Notes: generated by a model not told the origin, from the sequence alone. 64,000 nucleotides of DNA from Glycine soja (GCF_004193775.1 NC_041019.1:35464827-35528826), one strand, 5' to 3'. Shown: positions 35,598 to 47,477, counted from the first letter of the stretch. Made by a program: numbers and translations.

Positions 35598-36308
35598 CCT
35601 AGAGAGAAGGAGAAGGAGAACGAATTGGAGCTTCCATTTCATTGTCTCTGTGCGAGGAACATTTATCTCACAAGAGATATCATTTCACAAATCAAACAGT
35701 GGGGGTGTGCGAAAATAAATTTTGAACCTGGTGTTTAAATTTCAAGATGATCTAATGGTTAACGGGTTTGAGATTGTAGTTTTACTAGGACAAATTTGAG
35801 TGTATATGAGAAAAATAAGAGTTACGTGCGAGGGATATTTCTATCACTGCAAGTATTATTTTGCAATTCCCAATGGTGGGGATGTGCAAAAATGAGTTTC
35901 AAGCCTGGTGTTAAAATCTCACAATAATCCAACGATTAATAAGTCCAAGATCATAGTTTTACTAGGACAGGTTTGAGTGTATGTTAGAAAAAGAGAAGGT
36001 TTTGAAAGACAAAAGACAAAACGGATTTGAGAGGAAGGGAGAACCTATTATTTATTCTATTTTTTATTTTACTATTTTATAAAAAGAAATTCTATTTTAC
36101 TCCCTATGAAATAAATAAATAAAATATTTTATTTTTATTTTCTAAGAATATATATTTATTTTATTTATCTTAAAATCATTATTTTAATTAATAAAACTAT
36201 TTATTTTTATTTATTTAATTAAAAAATCTAATTATTTTTCTAAAATTCTATTTATTTTTAAATAAAATTATTTTTAATTTATTTTAGTTCACAATTTCGA
36301 AAACATTT
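35598..36308 (-). repeat. Right part of the split family-A LTR
   Basis: It continues the LTR interrupted at 18244 and aligns with about 7135-7860 of the first copy (ATTTCACAAATC, CCAATGGTGGGGATGTGCA, TTTCTAAAATTCTATTTATT). The terminal TGTTACA has been lost at 36308, where LINE sequence begins. Confidence 0.72.
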
Positions 36309-36800
36309 AGCCTTCATCACTTTGGCCATAAGATCCCTCATTCTGAATTATCCTCGACCACTGTTTAGCTAGCATTGTCCTGTGAAAGAGTCGTCCAACT
36401 CTAAAGCCAAGACTCGTTTCCTTATCATTTTGCCCCAGCTCATCCAATGTATCTTCTTGGATTTCAAACCACCTACCCAAAAGAAGCAAGCAATCATGCA
36501 CTCGATATCTTGGCATAAGCCCATAGGAAGCTCAAAACAACTCATCACATATGTGGGAATAGCTTGTACCACAGATTTTATCAATGTCTCCCTTTCTGCC
36601 TTTACTCCAAGAAGCATCTCAAGCGCATTGATTTTGGTGGTAGGCACATTTCGACTGCATGAGAGTTCAGTCTTCTGCTGGTTGATCTTTTGACCATAAG
36701 CTTCATAGGATTTCAGGATAGTGGAAATCTTCATTGCTTCCTCAGTTGCTCGAGAAAAAATAATATTGTCATCTGCAAATAAATTAGCATTAGATTGAAA
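36309..36800 (-). pseudogene. LINE reverse-transcriptase fragment
   Basis: The minus strand reads NLFADDNIIFSRATEEAMK (FADD catalytic box, about 36730-36788), then QKINQQKTELSCS, AERETLIKSVVQAIPTYVMS and KKIHWMSWGKM. This is the C-terminal part of a plant L1-type reverse transcriptase. It is truncated at both ends, and the 3' part runs out in a shifted frame near 36310-36500. Confidence 0.82.
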
Positions 36801-37885
36801 ATTAGAAATTTTATTTTAAAGTATGGCAGTGATAAAGCGGTGGGAATAACTATAGTGTGACACATGTGAGGGAAGCAATTTTTTTAACTTTCCTTTTTTT
36901 TTAATAAAAATTTAACACTTTTTATAGATACTTAAAATGAGCCCTCAGGCTTGATGGCTAATGCTAAGGTAACGTTGAATTTTAACTCAACTCTATTTAT
37001 TTCTTTTACGTGCATTAGTAAAATTATTGCTTTGTTATATTGTCAAGGAGATCAGAAGAACTGATTAGGAAGATTTAAGAACACCGAGTAATTGAAAAAT
37101 TTATATATATATAAGAATGCATTCACTAAAATGTATTTAAATTCATTATTTTTCTTAATCATTTCTTTATTTAAATCAATGAATTAAATAAAATATCACA
37201 AAAGACAAGGTAGAAAAGAAAACAAACAAGGATCAAAAGAAAGAAGCATGTAAGAGGAAAATAAAAAAAGAAAGGGTAGTTGAGCTTAATTACCTTATAA
37301 TCATGCAATCACACGCACCTTTCATTGCAAACGTTGGGAAATCTAAATAATTGATTTTAAAAAGGAATGACGTGAAAAAAGAGCCATACTGTTACACAGG
37401 CAACACAAAGTATGAAAATGGAAATCTGAAGAGCTTCGGATTATCTTCTCACTTATATATATATATATATAATAAACATCCTCATACATTAAAATTATGT
37501 TTACAAAACTATTTTATAAAACATTGTAATGGTGGGATTGTTCCTGATGAGGACTGGCATTTATAAGTCAATAGTTGTGGCCTTTTGCTCCAACACTAAA
37601 AAATTAGACAACGTAGTAGACTCAATTCCCCTTCCTCTCTGTTTTTTTCTCTGTTTCTTCAGTGGTCATGGTTATAACCACAAAGCACAATACTCTCCAT
37701 CAAAAGAACCACAAGAACACACCCACAAAACATACACTTGAAAGAAGAAGTAATGCATCTATTTTAGTTTCTTTCTACTCATACTGCTAATTGCTTTTGC
37801 CTTGTTGGCATCTTTTCTTGTTTCTAAGATTGTTGCGGTCTTGTTTCTGCTAGATCCTTGAGCACGTACCATCTTGTAGATGCAG
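36801..37885. other. AT-rich intergenic sequence
   Basis: A 70-codon plus-strand ORF at 37529-37741 ends in a His/Pro/Lys-rich segment but has no recognisable domain. An (AT)n run lies near 37458-37472. No RNA gene was seen. Confidence 0.4.
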
Positions 37886-38323
37886 TGATAGGGAAGCGTG
37901 ATAGCATAGCAGACACGGTGTATTCAGAAGAAATAAATGCGAATCAAGACATAGCAACTACAGGGGTGTCTACAGCAAAGAAGGGTGCAAATTAATCAGA
38001 AAAGGAGGTGCAAGCAGCAGTCAATACCAAAAGAAAGATGTCAAGCCTGCTTACCTTAAGAACTACGTGTGATCCTGAGGAATGATGCTGAATGATCTGT
38101 GCTGCCAGCAAGGAAGACAAGAATAACGATTTCTGATTTCCTCTAGCACAAAAGGACAAAATCTATTATGTAGAAATCAGTATAAATACAATAGCATGTA
38201 ATAAGCAGCATGATATGAATGAAATTAGCAAATTACTCTCCTCTCTGCTCTTCTTCTTCCTTTGAAGGTTCTGGTGCCTCGAAACCAGCTCTTTAATTCC
38301 TGCATTATGTTCTGTTCGTAACA
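37886..38323 (+). mobile_element. Probable solo copia-type LTR
   Basis: The ends are TGATAGGGAAGCG and ...TTCGTAACA (438 bp). The flanks TGCAG (37881-37885) and TGTAG (38324-38328) match at four of five bases. A TATA box TATAAATACAAT lies at about 38181, followed by CTCTCCTCTCTGCTCTTC-type sequence. This is the typical layout of short copia LTRs. The assignment rests on structure alone. Confidence 0.5.
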
Positions 38324-38334
38324 TGTAGTCAGAT

Positions 38335-38545
38335 GGAAGTCGTTAACCATGTCTTGTATTTCTTCGGCCCCTCTGATGCTTTGTTCCACCATTTGTAAAC
38401 ATTGTCAATAACGATCTTCAACTATTGTGATTTCCTTGATTAATTAAACAAGTTGTTGCAGCTATGAAGATGTGAAGGAGTCAATCTCCTTAACAAATTG
38501 GTTGCTGATAGGAATCATTTACAAAAGTGAAGAGCATTAGCTCAC
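38335..38545 (-). pseudogene. Unrecognised gene remnant, coiled-coil-like
   Basis: One minus-strand frame reads MIPISNQFVKEIDSFTSS, then LIKEITIVEDRY, then QCLQMVEQSIRGAEEIQDM and VNDFHLTT. It is broken by three stop codons but has no frameshift. The amphipathic, Glu-rich character and single retained frame suggest a decayed real gene. I do not recognise the family. The probable solo LTR ends 12 bp away. Confidence 0.35.
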
Positions 38546-38956
38546 ACTTCTCTCACATTCTGTCTTTCTTGCCAACCAACCATGTTGTGGCCACAAGTCT
38601 TCTATTTAAGAGGTTGAGGCCTCCATGGTTCACATTCTCCTCTCTTCACTCTAACGACGACAACTAATTGCCGAATTGAGAGACCTATTTTAATTTTCTT
38701 CAATTGGTGTATACAATTATGCTCATATGTAACCGGAAACTGTGGCTTAATCAGTATTCAAATATAATTAGAAACTATTGCTAAATTAATATTCAAATGG
38801 CTTTAGAAATTAGTGTTGATTTCTCTAGATTTTATTTTAGCCTAATAATGCAATTACTTTCTTTCTCTTTTCTATTTGTATAAGCTTGTAACAGTCTCGA
38901 TATAAACCAATAATGGTGTAAGTGTGAATGTGAATGGGTGATTGGAGCTTTTAACT

Positions 38957-39118
38957 TTCATAGTTGTGTTTGGTTTAGAAGAAAAAAAAAATACAAATAG
39001 AAGAAATTTTTTTGAATTAAAATAGAATATAAAAGTCATAAGTTCAAAAAAAAGTACAATATTTTTTTCCAATCTTATTTCTCTCCTTCCTTTTCTAATA
39101 ACATATTTGGTTTAACTT
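38957..39118. mobile_element. Possible MITE, same family as 46656-46801
   Basis: It shares AATAGAAGAAATTTTTTTGAATTAAA.T.GAATATAAAA-type sequence with 46680-46730. TGTGTTTGGTTTAGAAG at the left is roughly inverted at the right (CTTTTCTAATAACATATTTGG). No convincing target duplication was seen. Confidence 0.3.
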
Positions 39119-40137
39119 GTGCACCTTAGAATCAGTTCCCTAACTGTCCTCATAGCTCACATATTCACGAAGAAAACTTCATATATAGAACAAGTAAGGC
39201 TAGAGAAGAATGAGCAATCCCTCCATACCTTAGTTGGTGCACTAGAAAAATGAAGAAAATGAGTGAATTTCAACACTTGAAGGCTACGAAAACTTAGCAC
39301 AAGGGAAGAACTCCACTTCAAAGTTAAACTTGTTCTCCCTTCTCTCTTTAAATGTCACGGCCAGAGTAGGATAATGAGCAACATATTTTGTTATTGGTTT
39401 ATAAGTGGTCTTGGAGTGTTAAAAGAAACTTACTGCTTGTTCAAGTAGTACTTGAGGGAGGTGGATTATTCAATGGTTAATGCGGTTTTTTTGGACATGA
39501 TATGTGATTTGAAACAAGAAAGGTGATGGATGTGCGCTGGTGGTGCTGGCCGAACAGGTAGGGGCATAAATGAGTGGTTTAGTTTTTCAAATTTTGCCCA
39601 TAAATGATTAAAGTAGAATTTAGATATAAAAAATTAATTTTGTTTTTACCAAAAATTAGTTAATCTTGAGGTAACTAATATAAGTGATAGGGTTAATTAT
39701 CCAGATAAATATGTAATTTAAATTAATCACGCTCAATTTTAATTTACACAAGATGAATTTATATTGTCTAATCTTACACAATGTAATTTTACATTGTACG
39801 TGGAAGAATTAGATTTTAAACTCAAATTTTTACTAAACTTGTCACACAAAATAACATGCCTATAATCAATAATTTAATTAATTACTTGAATTAAATTTTC
39901 ATGTAATTAATTTCAATATCAATTATATTTTAACAAATCACACATACTCAACATTTTCTATAAACATGTATTAAAAAAAACTTATTAGTATATATCAACT
40001 TATTAGTATATACATGCATCCAAAAAAAACTTATTACTATTAGTATATATTAGTAGTAGTTTTAAAACATGCGTGAGAATCAATAAAAACTGGCAATCGC
40101 ATGAATACTCTTCTAGTGATATATTAAAAATGTACAT
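39119..40137. other. Intergenic sequence downstream of the receptor-like gene
   Basis: Nothing recognisable is seen. It should include the 3' untranslated region of the minus-strand gene starting at 40137. Confidence 0.5.
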
Positions 40138-43100
40138 TCACCAACAAGACTCCATTTTGAGCCACATATCATCAAGGAAACGATAATAGGCATACCTCCA
40201 TGATTTAAAAATGAACAAAGGAGCAACCACTACCAAAAATCCCGCAAAAAATCCAAATGCCATACTCACAAAGAGCCAATTCACTCCATGCCCATCACTC
40301 TCTTTTTCATCGTGATCATCCTTAGATATTTGCCAATGAGAACTGCAATTGATAGGTAGTGGTGGGCCACACAAACTGTTTCCAACAAAGTTTGATGCTT
40401 CAAAGGTTTGAATTTGAGTGCCTGTTGGAATTTCCCCTTCTAAATGATTATAAGACAAGTCAAGCTTGCTGAGAAAGCTCAAGTTTGATATGGTTGAAGG
40501 AATATCTCCTGAAAGTTTATTGAATGAGAAATCAATGGATTCCAATGATCTCATATTCCCTATACTTAGTGGGATTTGGCCACTCAACTGATTGATGGAC
40601 AAGTTTAGAAAAATAAGTCCATCTAGATCTGTAAGTTCTCTTGGAATTTCACCAGATAAATTATTACCAGAAAGATCAACATTTGTCACCAAGCCAAGAA
40701 TATTTCTGTACTCTACACCTCTTCCTTTCACCCATATGAGTGAACTAACTATATTAGTCCCACATCTCAAGCTGGATGCCTTGACATAGATAAATGAATC
40801 TGCACTTCTACTCCTAATCAACATGGCATTCAAGTTGTTTAAACAATTTGGTATGTTTCCAAACAAATTGTTTTTTGCAAGGTCCAAATCCCGAAGAAAA
40901 ATCATATCACATATTTCTTTAGGAATATGACCGGTAAATCTATTTGATGGAAGGCGAAGAATCTTCAAGTTTAAGAGCTTTTCTCCAATCCATCCTGGAA
41001 TAGTTCCTGTAAGGCTATTTTCCCCAAGGTCTAAGCAAATCAACATATTTGTTTTCTTCAAAAAGGTAGGAAATATTCCTGAGAGGGAGTTACTACGAAG
41101 GTGCAAAGTTTGTAGCTGAGTTAATGAACCCATGGATGGGGGTAAGTTCCCATCAAAGTTATTGCTTTGTAAATTTACATCAACCAGATATGGCCACGTC
41201 ATCCAACAATCAGGTATTTCCCCTGATAAATTATTCGATGCAAGATTGAGAAATTGTAAGAACGACTCTTGCTTTTTACATAGGAAATCATTCAGGGATC
41301 CAGAGAATGAATTGTTCGAAAGATCTAACCAATGGATGTAATCATTTAGATGGGGTAATTTCCCATGTAATTGATTTGAGCTTAGATCAACACCAGATTT
41401 AATCATTAATGTATTTGGAAGCTCGCCATGGATATTATTATTAGAGAGGTTCAAATAAGAAACATCATGACATGTTTCCCAAAACCAAGCAGGGATAGAA
41501 TCTGATATCCCTGTGTTAGAAATTTCCAATGATAGAAGAGCCTCTTGTGAGTGAATCCATGATGGAAAATTAGGACCCAATTGCCACGAGTTCATGCCCA
41601 ATTCAAATAGCTGAAAGCTAGGGAGCCAATTGGGACCCACTGCTAAAGTGAGATTGTTCCCTGATGCCAAAAAAGCTTTTAAACTTGTAAGATTTGCAAG
41701 ATCATCTTCTTTGACAATTCCTTGAAACAGATTGTCATCAATTGAAAGATATGACAATTCATGAAGTGATCTAAGAACCTGAAATGGATTTCCATAGAAT
41801 TGATTTTGGGAAAGATCAAGAATGCGTAATGATGAAAGTTTTCCCAATGATCTAGGAAGTGCACCATGAATTGAGTTGTTAGAAAAATCCATTCTGACAA
41901 TATTTTTAAACAACCCAATTTGATCTGTCAGATAGCCAGAAAGTTGAGAACTCGAAATTATGAGTCTTGTGACAACATGCGAAACACAAGGAGTGAGAAT
42001 TTCTAGAATTTCATTAACTTGTTGGTTGAGTTTGAGATACGAGAAATCAATCTCCCTTAAGTTGCAGAGATTACCCAAAGTAGTTGGAATTGGTCCTTCA
42101 AGTTGATTTTGTGAAAAATTAAGTTTAACCAGGGAAGTCAAATTTCCCAAAGTAGTTGGAATTCTTCCTTGAAGTTGATTACGTGACAAATCAAGCCTAA
42201 CTAAAGAAGTCAAATTTCCCAAATAAGTTGGAATCATTCCTTCAAGCTGATTATATGACAAATCAAGTTCGACCAAAGAAGTCAAATTGCTCAGGACACC
42301 AGAAATAGTGCCACACAAGTTGCTGGATCGTAGGTTCAAGAACTTGAGACGATGAAGACCGTATAACGAATCGGGTATAGAAGATGAGAATGAATTCTGA
42401 GACAAGTCAAGATTTTCAAGAAGTGTAAGGCTTTGAATGCCATCAAGAATGAAGCCTTGGAAGTTACCATTTAATTGAAGAGAAACTAGTTTTCTGAGTC
42501 CAAATATCCACTTGGGGACAAAAGAAGTCTCTGGTGAAGAAATAAAGGAAAGTTGAAGAGTGGCTAAAGAAGAAAAGTTAATTGAGGATGGATGATTATA
42601 ACGATGGATCATACATTGTGACAAGCGTAACTCCATCAAAGAAGGAAGAGCTTGCAAAGTCTGTAGCCAATCAAATGATTTTGAAAGGTTTACCCTTCCC
42701 AATTCAAGATACTGAAGCTGGGAAAGACCTGAAAGCCAGTGAAGATTTTCAGCAAATAGAAAGTCTAAACCTTGAAGACCAAGACAAAGCAATTTTGTGA
42801 GATTCCCAATTTGATATGGAACTTCCCCACTGGCTGCATAGCTCAGGTCAAGATAGACCAAATTAGAAAGATTCCCAATCTGATGAGGAATCTTCCCATT
42901 GAATCCCCCACAAGAGAGGTTAAGGTAAGTCAAGGAGGTCATTTCCCAAAGGAAACTAGGAATTTGCACAAACCCAAAAGAATTTCCGCTTAAGTCCAAG
43001 TGACTCAAATGCTTCAACTCAAGCAAGGAAGGTTTTATCTCACCACCAAACTTTGAGCTATGATAAGCATCAAGAGCTTCTTCATATTCAATATCAGAGT

Positions 43101-43413
43101 TATTGGAATAAGGCAGTGGAGGTGGTGAAGTGTTGAGGTGAAGCTCAAGGACGTGAGCTGTTACATTACTGCAAACAACTCCAGTCCAATCACAACAATT
43201 GGTATTGGAAGCATTCCAAGACCAGAGCCTGTTTGAAGGATCTTTGAGATGATGCTTGAACCTCAAAAGCGCTTCACGTTCACTAGGAACACAGAAAGTC
43301 TCTGAGTCTGAGGGTCCTGTGCAAATGCCAAATTTAAACATCAGTGAAGTAAGGCAACAAAGATGCAACAAAAGCATCATCAAAGTGACAGTATCCATGA
43401 TCACAGTATGCAT
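40138..43413 (-). CDS. Leucine-rich-repeat receptor-like protein (RLP, Cf/EIX type)
   Basis: This is an uninterrupted single exon of 1091 codons. Residues 1-32 form a signal peptide (a second in-frame Met is at residue 6). Residues 38-81 are the LRRNT_2 cap (FCVPSEREALLRFK ... NCCDWTGVVC). Some thirty LRRs follow, of the plant extracellular type (L.LS.N...G.IP). The non-LRR island is SSLIWVKGRGVEYRNILGL, followed by the last four repeats. The C-terminal cap is SLCGPPLPINC. An acidic linker (KDDHDEKESDG) leads to a membrane helix at 1046-1069, then a 22-residue tail without a kinase. RLPs of this class act at the plasma membrane, usually with SOBIR1- and BAK1-type kinases, in recognition of pathogen or damage signals or in development. 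The ligand cannot be inferred. A GxxxG-like FGFFAG motif in the membrane helix fits adaptor contact. It is the only intact gene in the window. Confidence 0.95.
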   Translation of the reverse strand: MHTVIMDTVTLMMLLLHLCCLTSLMFKFGICTGPSDSETFCVPSEREALLRFKHHLKDPSNRLWSWNASNTNCCDWTGVVCSNVTAHVLELHLNTSPPPLPYSNNSDIEYEEALDAYHSSKFGGEIKPSLLELKHLSHLDLSGNSFGFVQIPSFLWEMTSLTYLNLSCGGFNGKIPHQIGNLSNLVYLDLSYAASGEVPYQIGNLTKLLCLGLQGLDFLFAENLHWLSGLSQLQYLELGRVNLSKSFDWLQTLQALPSLMELRLSQCMIHRYNHPSSINFSSLATLQLSFISSPETSFVPKWIFGLRKLVSLQLNGNFQGFILDGIQSLTLLENLDLSQNSFSSSIPDSLYGLHRLKFLNLRSSNLCGTISGVLSNLTSLVELDLSYNQLEGMIPTYLGNLTSLVRLDLSRNQLQGRIPTTLGNLTSLVKLNFSQNQLEGPIPTTLGNLCNLREIDFSYLKLNQQVNEILEILTPCVSHVVTRLIISSSQLSGYLTDQIGLFKNIVRMDFSNNSIHGALPRSLGKLSSLRILDLSQNQFYGNPFQVLRSLHELSYLSIDDNLFQGIVKEDDLANLTSLKAFLASGNNLTLAVGPNWLPSFQLFELGMNSWQLGPNFPSWIHSQEALLSLEISNTGISDSIPAWFWETCHDVSYLNLSNNNIHGELPNTLMIKSGVDLSSNQLHGKLPHLNDYIHWLDLSNNSFSGSLNDFLCKKQESFLQFLNLASNNLSGEIPDCWMTWPYLVDVNLQSNNFDGNLPPSMGSLTQLQTLHLRSNSLSGIFPTFLKKTNMLICLDLGENSLTGTIPGWIGEKLLNLKILRLPSNRFTGHIPKEICDMIFLRDLDLAKNNLFGNIPNCLNNLNAMLIRSRSADSFIYVKASSLRCGTNIVSSLIWVKGRGVEYRNILGLVTNVDLSGNNLSGEIPRELTDLDGLIFLNLSINQLSGQIPLSIGNMRSLESIDFSFNKLSGDIPSTISNLSFLSKLDLSYNHLEGEIPTGTQIQTFEASNFVGNSLCGPPLPINCSSHWQISKDDHDEKESDGHGVNWLFVSMAFGFFAGFLVVVAPLFIFKSWRYAYYRFLDDMWLKMESCW

Positions 43414-43467
43414 ATAGGAAACAAGTTTTCTAAGGAGTTGTTGGTTCTCTAAGCAAAGCGGCTCTAA

Positions 43468-43475
43468 TATTTATA
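43468..43475 (-). promoter_or_regulatory. Putative TATA box of the receptor-like gene
   Basis: The minus strand reads TATAAATA about 55 bp upstream of the start codon, in an AATATAAATATT context. The position implies a short 5' untranslated region. Assigned by position only. Confidence 0.5.
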
Positions 43476-43599
43476 TTGTTTGCATGCACTAGCGTGAATT
43501 CAATATTTTTTTTATTGAATATTCATATAACTTATGTCTTATTATTGACTTACATATGTATGTAACTCAAATTTTGATTATGACGTTTTTATATTAATT

Positions 43600-44795
43600 T
43601 TTGTTGTTTTTTTGGTTAATAACAACAGATATATATAAAGTGTTAAAGAATGAAAGAGAACATAGATGAAATTGAGATTGCAAAGACTTATTTTTATTTG
43701 GGTAATTAATACTTTCACAAATAAAATTTTCAACAAAGGATCTTGATAACTCAAAAAGGATCTTGAGAACATACAAATATTACATTGTAGAAAAAATATT
43801 AAATAAACATAATAATTTAACGTGGTTCGACACCTCTTGCCTACGTCCAGGGAATCGTCTCAAAAAGTATTTTCCAATCACAAAAATGATTACAAGATTA
43901 TAACCCTCCCCGAATAGTGTATCACTCTACAAATCCAAGTACCCCACTCAATGGTTATAAGAAATGATAACACTCTCACACAAAGACATTTTTCTCTCAA
44001 CAAGGTGACTTTGTTTCACAATTTTTCTTCTCACACTCTCTCTACATGTGCATTATTTCTCCACTAAATCACACAAAGTCGGGTTCTCACTCACACTATT
44101 TGTTATGCCTAACAATCGGTCAGTGTAGCCTTTAATTGTTTCGGTCTCTTTCATGCTTTGCATCTCGAATTCTCTGTCCAAGTTGAGTACTTGCATGCCT
44201 TTGGTTCTTCCACAACCTTGATATTCTAATTTAAGATAATCCCAAATTTGTTTAGTAGACTTAAAGTTCATAATTCTTGTAAAAATGATTTTTGACACAG
44301 TAGAGAAAAATGAAATTTTTCGCCTTAGCCTTTTTTGTTCTCTCTGTGATTCTTCATTTGAGTCATCGTTGGATTTAAAGGTAGTTCAGGGATATAATTC
44401 ATACTTCTCACCACCATCAAAAGTGGCAGTGGACCTGTTGTGTATGATGTTTCTCCCTCTATTATGATTTCTCTCAACTCACATATCCCTCAAAGATAAG
44501 AGTTTTGATAGTAATATGTTGTTTTAATTTTTGTTAATAATAACTAGTGTTGAACAATGAAAAGAAACATGGAGAAAATTGAGATGGCAAATATTTATTT
44601 TTATTCATATATGAATCAACGTATTTATAAACATAATAACTAAAATAGTTAACAAAAAGATAAAATCATTAAGAGATCATACCTAAAAAATAAGATTAAA
44701 ATAATTTTATCCTTTCAGTCAACTTTGACTTTTATTTTTCCTAAAAGTAACATAAAAGTCTAAGTCTGATATCTAATATTCACATCTTCAACAAT
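43600..44795 (-). mobile_element. Degenerate copia-like element remnant
   Basis: Two related segments in direct orientation (about 43600-43700 and 44517-44620) share TGTTGTTTTAATTTTTGTTA-like and AATTGAGATGGCAAA-like sequence and look like LTR remnants. Between them a minus-strand gag piece (44053-44310) reads KSTKQIWDYLKLEYQG and TIKGYTDRLLGITNSV, the UBN2/gag-polypeptide signature of copia elements. Most of gag and all of pol are missing. The right segment ends ...TTCAACA at 44793. Confidence 0.5.
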
Positions 44796-46061
44796 TTTAG
44801 CTAGAACGACGATTTGTGATCCATGTTTTCTTCTAGCTGACTTGGTCCAAATTCTACGACTACTCAAATATAATTCCAAGGATAAGCTACAAAAGAATAA
44901 AAATCAACAAATTATACACAGCACGACTAAAGAACTTTACATTTTCATTACAGAGATTATTTATTCAATTTATAAAGTCCAAAATCGTAAAACAAATATT
45001 GAAACATTAAATCCAAAATTTTGTCACATATACATTTACATTAACTAACAATTTTTATTTTTTTTGACAGAAACTAACAATCTTTTGAACCGATAACACC
45101 AATCTGCTTAATAATCCCCTTGAAAGAACCCGGCTAGAGAGGGAGCAAATGACAAATCGCTCGTAAGTTAAAGATAAAAATGAAATATTCAAAATAAATA
45201 TTTATCTTGAGTCCTAAAGAGAAGGCAGAAATTCTGAGGATCACGGACCTTCATCGTGTCAAGCAAGGTTATAAATTCTACACCAATTGTCAAGTTTATC
45301 ATTCGGATCACAATTTCGTTCTAGCTGACTTCGTCCAAATTTTATCTACTAACATGGTGGAATTCCAAGGATAAGCTACAAATGGGATAAAAGCACAAAT
45401 ATTCAGGAACATTAATGATTTAATGCATATCGCATATAAAATTAAACTAACCAAATACAACTATGCCTTATATGTTATATATACCATAAATTACATAATT
45501 AATTTGAAATAGGCAATAATTACTATCATTTCAAAAATCATTTTAAAATTTTATTTGTTTTTAAAAAAATAAAAAGAACCCTTACTGTCACCTTGGAAAA
45601 TATGATTATGTAACACTAATTAAAAATTGGAAAACTAAAAACTGATAGTTGAAAACTAAAAAAAAATAACTTATTAAATTACAAGTGTTTATTAAATCCA
45701 GCTCTTAAAGTAACTGAAAAGTATAAAATCACATAAAAATAATAAAATTATAATTTATTTAAAAAAAGATAATAAGAAAATTGAATAAATGTATAGAATA
45801 TAAAAATGAGAAAATATAAAAAAAAATTAAAAATTAGAAGCTATTTTTCTAAAAAATACTACTTCAAATAACATTTCAAAAAACGTTAGAAGGTACTAAA
45901 AACTTTTTTACCGAATAACCAAATAAGATTTAAGCTAATAAAAAAAGAAGAAATTAACTGAAATGCCTTACCAAATATAACCTTTCTCTATATATATAAT
46001 TGGTTGATTAGTGGTTAACTATAAGTAAGAAAATACTTAAATCAAATCAATAATACTTTTA
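44796..46061. other. AT-rich intergenic sequence with a dispersed duplication
   Basis: A block of about 80 bp occurs twice (44810-44890 and 45303-45380), sharing TTCTAGCTGACTT.GTCCAAA and AATTCCAAGGATAAGCTACA. The origin is not recognised. The rest is AT-rich without ORFs of interest. Confidence 0.5.
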
Positions 46062-46516
46062 GAGTGCGTTTGGATAGAGAATTTTAATGGAGGAACGTAA
46101 TTTATCAAAGAATTTGAATTTCTGTAATTTAGAATTCATTGTTTGGATGTTTTTTATGAAGAATTTAAAATTTTAAAAATTTAAAATTTTAAAACAGAAT
46201 TTTAAACAACTAAAAATCTGGAATTTCAATTTCCTTCTAAAAGGTGAGAAATTGAAATTCTCTTCTTACTTTCTTCTTCAAGAAACACCGTCTGAACTCT
46301 TAAAACATCGATCGGGTGTGAGCATAGAGGAACACGTATAACTAGCACACCAATCATATATTCTCTTTTTTTTCATTCATTTTTTTCATCTCATAATTTT
46401 AATTTTTATTATCCAAACACAAAATTTTGAAAATAAAAGAATTTCAATTGAAGTATTTGAAATTCTTAAAATTTAAAATTTTTCAGAATTTTAAATTTTT
46501 CCATCCAAATATACTC
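46062..46516. mobile_element. MITE, PIF/Harbinger (Tourist-like)
   Basis: The terminal inverted repeats GAGTGCGTTTGGAT and ATCCAAATATACTC are flanked by TTA on both sides (46059-46061 and 46517-46519). That is the 3-bp target preference of PIF/Harbinger elements. The interior is rich in self-complementary AATTTTAAAATTT runs. There is no coding capacity in 455 bp. Confidence 0.75.
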
Positions 46517-46655
46517 TTAAGGTTTGTTTTGAAGATTTTTGGACGGAAGAGGGGGAGGCTTATGAGGTATGAATTCTCTTATTTGCAAGTTTTCTTTTAT
46601 AATAAAAAATGGTTGAAGGGGTTGGAAAATTTTCTTTAAGTCTTTCAAATCCCTC

Positions 46656-46801
46656 TTTAAGAGTGTGTTTTATTTAGAGGATGAAAATAGAAGAATTTTT
46701 TTTAAATTAAAGTACAATATAAAAAAATGTAAATTCTACATTAAAAAATATATAAATTCTCTTATATATTATTTTCATCCTTCAAAACAAAGACGGTTTA
46801 A
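46656..46801. mobile_element. Possible second small MITE
   Basis: AAGAGTGTGTTTTATTTAGAGGATGAAAATA at the left is partly inverted at the right (TATTTTCATCCTTCAAAACAAAGACGG). TTTAA-like flanks are on each side. It is related to 38957-39118. No coding capacity. Confidence 0.4.
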
Positions 46802-47477
46802 GTCATATCTTGACTCCCTCCAAATTGGAATATTTGGACAGAGAAACGAACCCCATACAAGACAATAGTTTATCCTCCCTTCTCCTTCCTTAGTGAATGT
46901 CAAACTGAATTGATGTGTCCTATAGGGGTATCATGTACGAGGACCATTCAGTTAGTCTTTCGTGGTAGAAGTGAGGAAGATGCCATAGATGTTGACGTGT
47001 TGAACAAATGTTATACATTATACGGACACTAATTATGGGTCACAAAGTCTACTTGTTTTTTCTACATTCAATTTATAGGTAGCCAAGTCCTTCCAATCTG
47101 AATCTTCCTTTCGTCCCTAATGGACAAAACTGATGTTGAGACGTTATGCCAAACGACCAAAAAAAAAATGTGAACATAAATTAGGATATCCAAACTTTAA
47201 TTTTAAGGCTGTTGAGTTCCAATTTATTAGATTTTTACTGTGTTTTCAAAGAAAATTTATAATCTTTGTGTATAATGTTTCAACTTTTCATTATTAGAAG
47301 GAATAAGAAATGTGTAATTTTAATTCACAAAAAAGCTAGCTAATTATTTTTGCCTATAAAATTTAAATACAGTTAGATCAACTATCAACGAGTCTTCAAA
47401 GTCTTGATACAAGTCTTTAGTCAACAATGACCAAGTAATTTTGAGAGACAGGTAAAACAAGGAAACATAAAAAGAAT
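46802..47477. other. Intergenic sequence
   Basis: No gene, repeat array or RNA gene was recognised. Confidence 0.5.
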
